Source: Hydractinia symbiolongicarpus (taxonomy: Eukaryota > Cnidaria > Hydrozoa > Anthoathecata > Hydractiniidae). From it: a stretch of 60,000 bases of DNA. The translations under genes were made by a program, and so were the position numbers. Below are positions 15,201-29,100 of this stretch, one piece after another. Positions within the stretch are counted from its first letter, which is position 1, and every line of letters starts with the position of its first letter. The notes beneath the pieces were generated by a model. It had not been told where the DNA came from, ran no database searches, and worked only from the letters and a program-made list of their open reading frames with translations. Location: contig NC_079883.1 of assembly GCF_029227915.1 (NCBI RefSeq), forward strand, positions 6,078,001 to 6,138,000, read 5' to 3'.

Positions 15201-18200
15201 CCACGGACAGTGTCGATACGCCTCGTAGCACAACGTCCTTTACCACTGATGTTACATCCTCTGTCGGATCCATGGCCACTCAAATGGCAACATCAAATAA
15301 TGTTCCAACAGAGTCTCCAACATTTGTTTCCACTGCAACTACATTGACTACCTTGGAATCTGCTGTAAGTGACCTCAGCACAAAGCTCGGTACAAAAATT
15401 GGAATCGAAGTTTCCACTACCGAGGAAGAAAAAACCACACCAAGTGCTTTAGCAACTACAGTTTCTGTTAGTGAAGCTGTATCATCATCAAATACTCCAT
15501 TTAGAGAAACGTCATCGAAAGGTAATGTAATTACCGCTGGTTCAGTTGTGTCTACGGACGGTGTCGATACACCTCTTGGCACAACGCCTTTCACCACTGA
15601 AGTTACAAATTCTGTCGGGTTCAAGGACACTCAAATGGCAACATCAAATACTGTTCCAACAACGTCTCCAGCATTTGATTCCGCTACAACTACATCGACT
15701 ACCTTGGAACCTACCGTAAGTGACCACAGCACGAAGCTCGCTACAAAAATTGGAATCGAAGTTTCCACTACCGAGGAAGAAAACACCACACCAAATTCTT
15801 TAGCAACTACAGTTTCTGTTGGTGAAGCTGTATCCTCATCAAATACTCCTTCGAAGTTCAAAACTTCGCAAGTTCTCAGTTCCACAGACAACCCCACTGA
15901 GACCAGTGGCAATATTGACCCTACCTCTAGCAGTGTCACAATTGATACTGCTAAGCTCACTTCTTCGACAGTAGGCACGGAGGTAGAGATGAGTGCATCA
16001 CAAGAACTAGAGACGACTTCATCAGTTGTAACCGATGAGGCTATCGTTAGTACTACTAATGCAATCTCCACTAAACAAAAAACACCTTCAATAACTGATG
16101 TGAGGTATACAACGAAGAAGGCTACCACAAATTCTGCCGATGTCAATACCGGCCAAGAATTGAACAAATCTATCGCAACTACAATAGTCACTAATACTGC
16201 TAGAGACCATATGTCAACTACAAACATTCCTTTTAGAGAAATTTCATCGAAAAGTAATGTAATTACCGATGGTTCAGTTGTGTCCACGGACAGTGTCGAT
16301 ACGCCTCGTAGCACAACGTCCTTTACCACTGATGTTACATCCTCTGTCGGATCCATGGCCACTCAAATGGCAACATCAAATAATGTTCCAACAGCGTCTC
16401 CAACATTTGATTCCACTACAACTACATTGACTACCTTGCAACCTACTGTAAGTGACCACAGCACAAAGCTCGGTACAAAAATTGGAATCGAAGTTTCCAC
16501 TACCGAGGAAGAAAAAACCACACCAAGTGCTTTAGCAACTACAGTTTCTGTTAGTGAAGCTGTATCATCATCAAATACTCCATTTAGAGAAACGTCATCG
16601 AAAGGTAATGTAATTACCGCTGGTTCAGTTGTGTCTACGGACGGTGTCGATACACCTCTTGGCACAACGCCTTTCACCACTGAAGTTACAAATTCTGTCG
16701 GATTCAAGGACACTCAAATGGCAACATCAAATACTGTTCCAACAACGTCTCCAGCATTTAATTCCGCCAGAACTACATCGACTACCTTGGAACCTACCGT
16801 AAGTGACCTCAGCACAAAGCTCGGTACAAAAATTGGAAACGAAGTTTCCGCTACCGAGGAAGAAAACACCGCACCTAAATCTTTAGCAACTACAGTTTCT
16901 GTTGCTGAAGCTGTATCATCATCAAATACTCCTTCGAAGTTCAAAACTTCGCAAGTTCTCAGTTCCACAGACAACCCCACTGAGACCAGTGGCAATATTG
17001 ACCCTACCTCTAGCAGTGTCACAATTGATACTGCTAAGCCCACTTCTTCGACAGTAGGCACGGAGGAAGAGATGAGTGCATCACAAGAACTAGAAACGAC
17101 TTCATCAGTTGTAACCGATGAGGCTGTCCTTAGTACCACTGATGCAATCTCCACTAAACAAAAAACACCTACAATAACTGATGTGGAGTATACAACGAAG
17201 AAGGCTACCACAAATTCTGCCCATGCCAATACCGGCCAAGAAATGAACAAATCTATCGCAACTACAATAGTCACTAATACTGCTAGAGGTGATATGTCAG
17301 CTACAAATATTCCTTTTAGAGAAACGTCATCGAAAAGTAATGTAATTACCGCTGGTTCAGTTGTGTCCACGGACGGTGTCGATACGCCTCGTAGCACAAC
17401 GTCCTTTACCACTGATGTTACATCTTCTGTCGGATTCATGGCCACTCAAATGGCAACATCAAATAATGTTCCAACAGAGTCTCCACCATTTGAATCCACT
17501 ACAACTACATCAACTACCTTGGAACCTACTGTAAGAGACCTCAGCACAAAGCTCGGTACAAAAATTGGAATCGAAGTTTCCACTACCGAGGAAGAAAAAA
17601 CCACACCAAGTGCTTTAGCAACTACAGTTTCTGTTAGTGAAGCTGTATCATCATCAAATACTCCATTTAGAGAAACGTCATCGAAAGGTAATGTAATTAC
17701 CGCTGGTTCAGTTGTGTCTACGGACGGTGTCGATACACCTCTTGGCACAACGCCTTTCACCACTGAAGTTACAAATTCTGTCGGATTCAAGGACACTCAA
17801 ATGGCAACATCAAGTACTGTTCCAACAACGTCTCCAGCATTTGATTCCGCCAGAACTACATCCACTACCTTGGAACCTACTGTAAGAGACCTCAGCACGA
17901 AGCTCGGTACAAAAATTGGAAACGAAGTTTCCGCTACCGAGGAAGAAAACACCGCACCTAAATCTTTAGCAACTACAGTTTCTGTTGCTGAAGCTGTATC
18001 ATCATCAAATACTCCTTCGAAGTTCAAAACTTTGCAAGTTCTCAGTTCCACAGACAACCCCACTGAGACCAGTGGCAATATTGACCCTACCTCTAGCAGT
18101 GTCACAATTGATACTGCTAAGCTCACTTCTTCGACAGTAGGCACGGAGGAAGAGATGAGTGCATCACAAGAACTAGAGACGACTTCATCAGTTGTAACCG

Positions 18201-21200
18201 ATGAGGCTGTCCTTAGTACCAGTGATGCAATCTCCACTAAACAAAAAACACCTACAATAACTGATGTGGAGTATACAACGAAGAAGGCTACCACAAATTC
18301 TGCCCATGCCAATACCGGCCAAGAAATGAACAAATCTATCGCAACTACAATAGTCACTAATACTGCTAGAGGTGATATGTCAGCTACAAATATTCCTTTT
18401 AGAGAAACGTCATCGAAAAGTAATGTAATTACCGCTGGTTCAGTTGTGTCCACGGACGGTGTCGATACGCCTCGTAGCACAACGTCCTTTACCACTGATG
18501 TTACATCTTCTGTCGGATTCATGGCCACTCAAATGGCAACATCAAATAATGTTCCAACAGAGTCTCCACCATTTGAATCCACTACAACTACATCAACTAC
18601 CTTGGAACCTACTGTAAGAGACCTCAGCACAAAGCTCGGTACAAAAATTGGAAACGAAGTTTCCGCTACCGAGGAAGAAAACACCGCACCTAATTTTTTA
18701 GCAACTACAGTATCTGTTGCTGAAGCTGTATCATCATCAAATACTCCTTCGAAGTTCAAAACTTCGCAAGTTCTCAGTTCCACAGACAACCCCACTAAGA
18801 CCAGTGGCAATATTGACACTACCTCAAGCAATTCCACAGTTGTTACTGCTAAGCTCACTTCTTCTACAGTAAGCACGCAGGTAGAGATGAGTGCATCACA
18901 AGAACTAGAGACGCCTTCATCAGTTGTAACCGATGAGGCTGTCCTTAGTACTATTGATGCAATGTCCATTAAACAAAAAACACCTTCAATAACTGATGTG
19001 GAGTATACAACGAAGAAAGCTACCACAAATTCTGCCGATGCCAATACCGGCCAAGAAATGAACAAATCTATCGCAACTACAATAGTCACTAATACTGCTA
19101 GAGGCCATATGTCAACTACAAACATTCCTTTTAGAGAAATTTCATCGAAAAGTAATGTAATTACCGATGGTTCAGTTGTGTCCACGGACAGTGTCGATAC
19201 GCCTCGTAGCACAACGTCCTTTACCACTGATGTTATATCCTCTGTCGGATCCATGGCCACTCAAATGGCAACATCAAATAATGTTCCAACAGCGTCTCCA
19301 ACATTTGATTCCACTACAACTACATTGACTACCTTGGAACCTACTGTAAGTGACCTCAGCACAAAGCTCGGTACAAAAATTGGAATCGAAGTTTCCACTA
19401 CCGAGGAAGAAAAAACCACACCAAGTGCTTTAGCAACTACAGTGTTTGTTAGTGAAGCTGTATCATCATCAAATACTCCATTTAGAGAAACGTCATCGAA
19501 AGGTAATGTAATTACCGCTGGTTCAGTTGTGTCTACGGACGGTGTCGATACACCTCTTGGCACAACGCCTTTCACCACTGAAGTTACAAATTCTGTCGGA
19601 TTCAAGGACACTCAAATGGCAACATCAAATACTGTTCCAACAACGTCTCCAGCATTTGATTCCGCTACAACTACATCGACTACCTTGGAACCTACCGTAA
19701 GTGACCACAGCACGAAGCTCGCTACAAAAATTGGAATCGAAGTTTCCACTACCGAGGAAGAAAACACCACACCAAATTCTTTAGCAACTACAGTTTCTGT
19801 TGGTGAAGCTGTATCATCATCAAATACTCCTTCGAAGTTCAAAACTTCGCAAGTTCTCAGTTCCACAGACAACCCCACTGAGACCAGTGGCAATATTGAC
19901 CCTACCTCTAGCAGTGTCACAATTGATACTGCTAAGCTCACTTCTTCGACAGTAGGCACGGAGGTAGAGATGAGTGCATCACAAGAACTAGAGACGACTT
20001 CATCAGTTGTAACCGATGAGGCTATCGTTAGTACTACTAATGCAATCTCCACTAAACAAAAAACACCTTCAATAACTGATGTGAGGTATACAACGAAGAA
20101 GGCTACCACAAATTCTGCCGATGTCAATACCGGCCAAGAATTGAACAAATCTATCGCAACTACAATAGTCACTAATACTGCTAGAGACCATATGTCAACT
20201 ACAAACATTCCTTTTAGAGAAATTTCATCGAAAAGTAATGTAATTACCGATGGTTCAGTTGTGTCCACGGACAGTGTCGATACGCCTCGTAGCACAACGT
20301 CCTTTACCACTGATGTTACATCCTCTGTCGGATCCATGGCCACTCAAATGGCAACATCAAATAATGTTCCAACAGAGTCTCCAACATTTGTTTCCACTGC
20401 AACTACATTGACTACCTTGGAATCTGCTGTAAGTGACCTCAGCACAAAGCTCGGTACAAAAATTGGAATCGAAGTTTCCACTACCGAGGAAGAAAAAACC
20501 ACACCAAGTGCTTTAGCAACTACAGTTTCTGTTAGTGAAGCTGTATCATCATCAAATACTCCATTTAGAGAAACGTCATCGAAAGGTAATGTAATTACCG
20601 CTGGTTCAGTTGTGTCTACGGACGGTGTCGATACACCTCTTGGCACAACGCCTTTCACCACTGAAGTTACAAATTCTGTCGGGTTCAAGGACACTCAAAT
20701 GGCAACATCAAATACTGTTCCAACAACGTCTCCAGCATTTGATTCCGCTACAACTACATCGACTACCTTGGAACCTACCGTAAGTGACCACAGCACGAAG
20801 CTCGCTACAAAAATTGGAATCGAAGTTTCCACTACCGAGGAAGAAAACACCACACCAAATTCTTTAGCAACTACAGTTTCTGTTGGTGAAGCTGTATCCT
20901 CATCAAATACTCCTTCGAAGTTCAAAACTTCGCAAGTTCTCAGTTCCACAGACAACCCCACTGAGACCAGTGGCAATATTGACCCTACCTCTAGCAGTGT
21001 CACAATTGATACTGCTAAGCTCACTTCTTCGACAGTAGGCACGGAGGTAGAGATGAGTGCATCACAAGAACTAGAGACGACTTCATCAGTTGTAACCGAT
21101 GAGGCTATCGTTAGTACTACTAATGCAATCTCCACTAAACAAAAAACACCTTCAATAACTGATGTGAGGTATACAACGAAGAAGGCTACCACAAATTCTG

Positions 21201-24200
21201 CCGATGTCAATACCGGCCAAGAATTGAACAAATCTATCGCAACTACAATAGTCACTAATACTGCTAGAGACCATATGTCAACTACAAACATTCCTTTTAG
21301 AGAAATTTCATCGAAAAGTAATGTAATTACCGATGGTTCAGTTGTGTCCACGGACAGTGTCGATACGCCTCGTAGCACAACGTCCTTTACCACTGATGTT
21401 ACATCCTCTGTCGGATCCATGGCCACTCAAATGGCAACATCAAATAATGTTCCAACAGCGTCTCCAACATTTGATTCCACTACAACTACATTGACTACCT
21501 TGCAACCTACTGTAAGTGACCACAGCACAAAGCTCGGTACAAAAATTGGAATCGAAGTTTCCACTACCGAGGAAGAAAAAACCACACCAAGTGCTTTAGC
21601 AACTACAGTTTCTGTTAGTGAAGCTGTATCATCATCAAATACTCCATTTAGAGAAACGTCATCGAAAGGTAATGTAATTACCGCTGGTTCAGTTGTGTCT
21701 ACGGACGGTGTCGATACACCTCTTGGCACAACGCCTTTCACCACTGAAGTTACAAATTCTGTCGGATTCAAGGACACTCAAATGGCAACATCAAATACTG
21801 TTCCAACAACGTCTCCAGCATTTAATTCCGCCAGAACTACATCGACTACCTTGGAACCTACCGTAAGTGACCTCAGCACAAAGCTCGGTACAAAAATTGG
21901 AAACGAAGTTTCCGCTACCGAGGAAGAAAACACCGCACCTAAATCTTTAGCAACTACAGTTTCTGTTGCTGAAGCTGTATCATCATCAAATACTCCTTCG
22001 AAGTTCAAAACTTCGCAAGTTCTCAGTTCCACAGACAACCCCACTGAGACCAGTGGCAATATTGACCCTACCTCTAGCAGTGTCACAATTGATACTGCTA
22101 AGCCCACTTCTTCGACAGTAGGCACGGAGGAAGAGATGAGTGCATCACAAGAACTAGAAACGACTTCATCAGTTGTAACCGATGAGGCTGTCCTTAGTAC
22201 CACTGATGCAATCTCCACTAAACAAAAAACACCTACAATAACTGATGTGGAGTATACAACGAAGAAGGCTACCACAAATTCTGCCCATGCCAATACCGGC
22301 CAAGAAATGAACAAATCTATCGCAACTACAATAGTCACTAATACTGCTAGAGGTGATATGTCAGCTACAAATATTCCTTTTAGAGAAACGTCATCGAAAA
22401 GTAATGTAATTACCGCTGGTTCAGTTGTGTCCACGGACGGTGTCGATACGCCTCGTAGCACAACGTCCTTTACCACTGATGTTACATCTTCTGTCGGATT
22501 CATGGCCACTCAAATGGCAACATCAAATAATGTTCCAACAGAGTCTCCACCATTTGAATCCACTACAACTACATCAACTACCTTGGAACCTACTGTAAGA
22601 GACCTCAGCACAAAGCTCGGTACAAAAATTGGAATCGAAGTTTCCACTACCGAGGAAGAAAAAACCACACCAAGTGCTTTAGCAACTACAGTTTCTGTTA
22701 GTGAAGCTGTATCATCATCAAATACTCCATTTAGAGAAACGTCATCGAAAGGTAATGTAATTACCGCTGGTTCAGTTGTGTCTACGGACGGTGTCGATAC
22801 ACCTCTTGGCACAACGCCTTTCACCACTGAAGTTACAAATTCTGTCGGATTCAAGGACACTCAAATGGCAACATCAAGTACTGTTCCAACAACGTCTCCA
22901 GCATTTGATTCCGCCAGAACTACATCCACTACCTTGGAACCTACTGTAAGAGACCTCAGCACGAAGCTCGGTACAAAAATTGGAAACGAAGTTTCCGCTA
23001 CCGAGGAAGAAAACACCGCACCTAAATCTTTAGCAACTACAGTTTCTGTTGCTGAAGCTGTATCATCATCAAATACTCCTTCGAAGTTCAAAACTTTGCA
23101 AGTTCTCAGTTCCACAGACAACCCCACTGAGACCAGTGGCAATATTGACCCTACCTCTAGCAGTGTCACAATTGATACTGCTAAGCTCACTTCTTCGACA
23201 GTAGGCACGGAGGAAGAGATGAGTGCATCACAAGAACTAGAGACGACTTCATCAGTTGTAACCGATGAGGCTGTCCTTAGTACCAGTGATGCAATCTCCA
23301 CTAAACAAAAAACACCTACAATAACTGATGTGGAGTATACAACGAAGAAGGCTACCACAAATTCTGCCCATGCCAATACCGGCCAAGAAATGAACAAATC
23401 TATCGCAACTACAATAGTCACTAATACTGCTAGAGGTGATATGTCAGCTACAAATATTCCTTTTAGAGAAACGTCATCGAAAAGTAATGTAATTACCGCT
23501 GGTTCAGTTGTGTCCACGGACGGTGTCGATACGCCTCGTAGCACAACGTCCTTTACCACTGATGTTACATCTTCTGTCGGATTCATGGCCACTCAAATGG
23601 CAACATCAAATAATGTTCCAACAGAGTCTCCACCATTTGAATCCACTACAACTACATCAACTACCTTGGAACCTACTGTAAGAGACCTCAGCACAAAGCT
23701 CGGTACAAAAATTGGAAACGAAGTTTCCGCTACCGAGGAAGAAAACACCGCACCTAATTTTTTAGCAACTACAGTATCTGTTGCTGAAGCTGTATCATCA
23801 TCAAATACTCCTTCGAAGTTCAAAACTTCGCAAGTTCTCAGTTCCACAGACAACCCCACTAAGACCAGTGGCAATATTGACACTACCTCAAGCAATTCCA
23901 CAGTTGTTACTGCTAAGCTCACTTCTTCTACAGTAAGCACGCAGGTAGAGATGAGTGCATCACAAGAACTAGAGACGCCTTCATCAGTTGTAACCGATGA
24001 GGCTGTCCTTAGTACTATTGATGCAATGTCCATTAAACAAAAAACACCTTCAATAACTGATGTGGAGTATACAACGAAGAAAGCTACCACAAATTCTGCC
24101 GATGCCAATACCGGCCAAGAAATGAACAAATCTATCGCAACTACAATAGTCACTAATACTGCTAGAGGCCATATGTCAACTACAAACATTCCTTTTAGAG

Positions 24201-26138
24201 AAATTTCATCGAAAAGTAATGTAATTACCGATGGTTCAGTTGTGTCCACGGACAGTGTCGATACGCCTCGTAGCACAACGTCCTTTACCACTGATGTTAT
24301 ATCCTCTGTCGGATCCATGGCCACTCAAATGGCAACATCAAATAATGTTCCAACAGCGTCTCCAACATTTGATTCCACTACAACTACATTGACTACCTTG
24401 GAACCTACTGTAAGTGACCTCAGCACAAAGCTCGGTACAAAAATTGGAATCGAAGTTTCCACTACCGAGGAAGAAAAAACCACACCAAGTGCTTTAGCAA
24501 CTACAGTGTTTGTTAGTGAAGCTGTATCATCATCAAATACTCCATTTAGAGAAACGTCATCGAAAGGTAATGTAATTACCGCTGGTTCAGTTGTGTCTAC
24601 GGACGGTGTCGATACACCTCTTGGCACAACGCCTTTCACCACTGAAGTTACAAATTCTGTCGGATTCAAGGACACTCAAATGGCAACATCAAATACTGTT
24701 CCAAGAACGTCTCCAGCATTTGATTCCGCTACAACTACATCGACTACCTTGGAACCTACCGTAAGTGACCACAGCACGAAGCTCGCTACAAAAATTGGAA
24801 TCGAAGTTTCCACTACCGAGGAAGAAAACACCACACCAAATTCTTTAGCAACTACAGTTTCTGTTGGTGAAGCTGTATCATCATCAAATACTCCTTCGAA
24901 GTTCAAAACTTCGCAAGTTCTCAGTTCCACAGACAACCCCACTGAGACCAGTGGCAATATTGACACTACCTCCAGCAGTGTCACAATTGTTACTGCTAAG
25001 CTCACTTCTTCGACAGTAGGCACGCAGGTAGAGATGAGTGCAGCACAAGAACTAGAGACGACATCACCAGTTGTAACCGATGAGGCTGTCCTTAGTACTA
25101 CTGATGCAATCTCCACTAAACAAAAAACACCTTTAATAACTGATGTGAGGTATACAACGAAGAAGGCTACCACAAATTCTGCCGATGTCAATACCGGCGA
25201 AGAAATGAACAAATCTATCGCAACTACAATAGTCACTAATACTGCTAGAGGCGATATGTCAACTACAAGCATTCGTTTTAGAGAAACGTCATCGAAAAGT
25301 AATGTAATTACTGCTGGTTCAGTTGTGTCCACGGACGGTGTCGATACGCCTCGTAGCACAACGTCCTTTACCACTGATGTTACATCTTCTGTCGGATCCA
25401 TGGCCACTCAACTGGCAACATCAAATAATGTTTTAACAGAGTCTGCAATATTTGATTCCACTACAACTACATTCACTACCTTGGAACCTACTGTAAGTGA
25501 CCTCAGCACAAAGCTCGGTACAAAAATTGGAATGGAAGTTTCCACTACCGAGGAAGAAAACAGCACACCAAATTCTTTACCAACTACAGTTTCTGTTAGT
25601 GAAGCTGTATCATCATCAAATACTCCTTCGAAGTTCAAAACTTCGCAAGTTCTCAGTTCCACAGACAACCCCAATGAGACCAGCGGCAATATTGACACTA
25701 CCTCCAGCAGTGCCACAGTTGTTACTGCTAAGCTCACGTCTTCGACAGTAAGCACGCAAGTAAAGATGAGTGCATCACAAGAACTAGAGGCGACTTCATC
25801 ACTTGTAACCGATGAGGCTGTCGTTAGTACTACTAATGCAATCTCCACTAAACAAAAAACACCTTTATTAACTGATGTGGATTATACAACGAAGGATGCT
25901 ACCACAAATTCTGCGCATGTCAATACCGGCAAAGAATTGAACAAATCTATAGAAACTACATTAGTCACTAACACTGCTGACGGCGATATATCAACTACAA
26001 ACATTCCTTTTAGAGAAACGTCTTTGAAAAGTGATGTAATGACAGGTGGTCCAGTTATTTCCACTGAAAGTGTGACTACTTTTCCTGGAACAACTTCCCC
26101 TAACAGTGCAAGTACCACTACCTTGAGAACTACACAAG
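3275..26138 (+). CDS. Exon 1: signal peptide and giant mucin repeat domain (about 7,621 residues)
   Basis: The frame is open without interruption from ATG 3275. The N terminus, or the alternative start at 3293 (MEIINRLLLTLFLTYHLIRS), is a good secretion signal. About 140 residues of unique Ser/Thr-rich sequence precede the repeats. The repeats are rich in Ser, Thr, Val and Ala, contain no cysteine, and hold N-glycosylation sequons (NTT, NKS), as expected of a densely O-glycosylated extended stalk. The exon probably ends at 26138, where CAAG/gtaatg is a good donor in phase 1 and joins in frame to the TSP1 exon at 26359. Without splicing the frame runs on to TGA at 26332. The negative-strand open frames of 243 and 116 codons across this exon are mirror images of the repeats, not genes. 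Confidence 0.85.
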
Positions 26139-29100
26139 GTAATGTTGCATCGTCCAAAATTGCTCACACTTCATCGGTGTTTAGTGTTATTTCTACCAAT
26201 AGTTTTCGTATTATGTTTGTTGGGATTCCAATATCTCGTCAATCTACTACTTTTACTGCGACTGCAGTTAATATTTTCGTTAAGTGGATATTCTCCTTTT
26301 TTATTTCCTTCTCAATCCTGACATTGTGTTGATGACAGATTGTTATTAATGTTTTTAGTTGATGGTCAATGGAGTGAATGGTCCGTGTGGAGTTATTGTA
26401 ATGCAACTTGTGGAGGGGGGATATCATTTCGTACGCGAAATTGCTCTTTCCCGACCAATGGTGGTAAGGACTGTACTGGAGACATAATGAGTTTAAAGCC
26501 TTGTGCTTTCGATTCTTGCTCAGGTAATCAAATTCTTCAGAGTGGCAGTTACATGTCTTACTTTTTCCTACAAATTATTCAAAAGTTATTTAAGCGTGTA
26601 TTGTTTCTTCTTTCATTTATTCTTTAAGTCATTCTTTACTGTTTTTCAGGTTATTATTTGACTGAACGTGGGATGCTCGATTGCAAATCCTTTTGTCTTA
26701 ATAAAGGCTTGATCTGTGCGCCTGTAATTAATACAAATAATGAAACGAGGCTATTCGAAAAGCTTGGTGCTTCTTGCTCCAGAAGAAGTACGCAGGATTA
26801 TTATTCAGAGAGTTACCATCCATCTTACAATCCTTTACTTCGAATATGTGCAGGATATATTGGTGTTCCAAATTCAATTATTTGCAAAGTTACCGCAGGA
26901 CCATCCAACATACAAAGGGTATGCCAATGTCTTGATAAAGGTAACTTTTTAATTTGATCTGTCAAATTATTTGTTTCTTCCAACATGTGTTTGTTAGCAA
27001 AATGTTAATTATGTAGTGTGTTCACTTTTAAATTGCATGTAGATCCAATATTTTTGTATTTGTCAAAAATGTTTAGCTGATTCTGGCTTCACGCAATGGG
27101 CGTCTTGGAGTCGTTGCTCCGCAACCTGTGGAGAAGCGGTGAAAACTCGAAAAAGGCTTTGTTATGGATTTTGCTCTGGTGCATACAAACAGACAGATAA
27201 ATGCGACGTGCCTCTTTGTCCAAGTATATGATTTGATTCATTTTTGTTTTACTTTGAGTCGAACTTCCTTTATATTTAATGCATCTTTCACGTTGTTTAC
27301 AGTCGATGGACAATGGGGTGAATGGACCGAATATTCGTCCTGCAATCAGACCTGTGGTTATGGTTACAGAGAAAAAACTCGAGCGTGTGATCAACCAAAA
27401 TCTCAGTACGGTGGTATGAGCTGTCCAGGACCAAGTTCTCATCTTATAGGCGGCTGCAATCCGGACCCGTGCCCAAGTATATAATTAGAATATATTTGTA
27501 ATTTTCTCTTGTTCCGTGGCACTCTCAATTCTGTAATTTTGCAACTTGATAATGGGTGCAAATTAAGAGAAGGGTCATCTCTATACATTTTAGGATCATT
27601 GAAGACAGGCTTTGATTTAAGGGAACCATTTTTGTCAAAAAAAATTGTTAGTATATGGCTATTTGTGCTACAATATTGGTATTCCTTCTAGTTCATGGTG
27701 GAGTAAGTCAGTGGGAGTCCTGGGGAATCTGTGAAAGTCCATGTGGTGCATCAACTGCAACCAGAAGAAGATATTGCAACAATCCATCACCTGCACGTCG
27801 TGGTAGACCATGCAATGAATCTCTTGAGGATACGCGTGTTTGCAACTTAACAAAGTGCTTGCGTAAGGCTGAATTTAGCTCTTTATTGATGTATCCTTGC
27901 AATTCCAGGACTGTTTTACACTTGAAATAAGCTTACATTAATTTAGAGTCAATACATGTGAAATTGATGTAAAAAGATTTTACACCTAATAACTTATCTG
28001 TTTTTTACTTTCCCGCAAAGTCTTTTTTAAATTCATAAACAGCACGGTGTGACAAATGCCAGTAAAAAAAGTCATTAGCAATACAAATGCAACGTGCTTT
28101 TAGCCTATTGTAATAGCACTGATGATGGAATAACTTCAAAAAGCTTTTTTAACTAATTACTTATATCTCGTGTTATTTTTCTGTGTTTTTAGCCATTAAA
28201 ATGTTTTACACATTTCACTTTCCTGATGAAGAATGGTATTACAAACTAGTTTACATAAATCGTGCAGAAGCGAAAGAAATGACTACAAAACTAAAAAAGA
28301 ATGTAAGTGTTATGTCCTGTTTAAGTTAAGTATTTTTTTGTATTTGTGGTGTCGAAGTATTTTTTTCATCCGGCTGATTTTATTGAATTCATTTTCTTTT
28401 TTTAATCACTAACTCTGGTAAGGAGCAAACGTATTTTTAGAGAATTTGTATAAAAACGACATTTTTCTGAAACGTTTCAAGTCTGTGTAAAGTTTAAGTC
28501 ATAGCACAGAATGAATTGTATTGTTAATAACTAAACGTATCGTTATATTCTTCATTTATAGATCATGAAAGCTTACAATAACGCATCTTTCATCCATGGT
28601 GTAACTGTCCACAGATTTACGTAAGTCACGTATTAATATATTATTAGACCTTTTACTTATATGATGTAGATAAAAATTATGGATTCTTTCACGATACAAC
28701 CGAATACCCAACCAAAAAAATTTTATAGCCCAGATACGATGGGGAATTTTGCTCTTCTTTTAGTACTGGTGTACACTTTCCTTTTCTCAAGCTTATATTT
28801 CATCCAACACTTTCCGTTTTTGTTTCAGACGGGGAAGTGTCATTGCCGATTTCACCATCTTATATGAACAAATCAACAGTGATCAGGTGCTCTCCTTCAT
28901 AGATGAAGTGTCAGTAACAAAAAAACTAGGAAATATGACTGTAGATAAACATGAATTTAATTCAACGACAAGTATGAATGTACTTATCTTTTTCTGTATG
29001 ATATTTTGTGGAAACTGTACTTGACTATTAATAGGTCATTCTTATAGCGTTATGTAATGTTTAATAAAAAGCCACTGGACATTTTCCCTTTAAAGAAATT

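Noticed and set aside
14197-25407. Assembly error as the sole explanation of the 5,064-bp duplication
   Set aside because: It cannot be excluded without reads, but unit order, frame and flanking differences are all consistent with a real tandem duplication, so it is reported with that caveat.
3949-25848. Series of minus-strand open frames of 243 and 116 codons, one per repeat unit
   Set aside because: They are exact mirrors of the repeat units: each repeat has one stop in the antisense frame, so the frames repeat with the same period. Their Val/Ser-rich composition is just the complement of the Ser/Thr-rich mucin codons.
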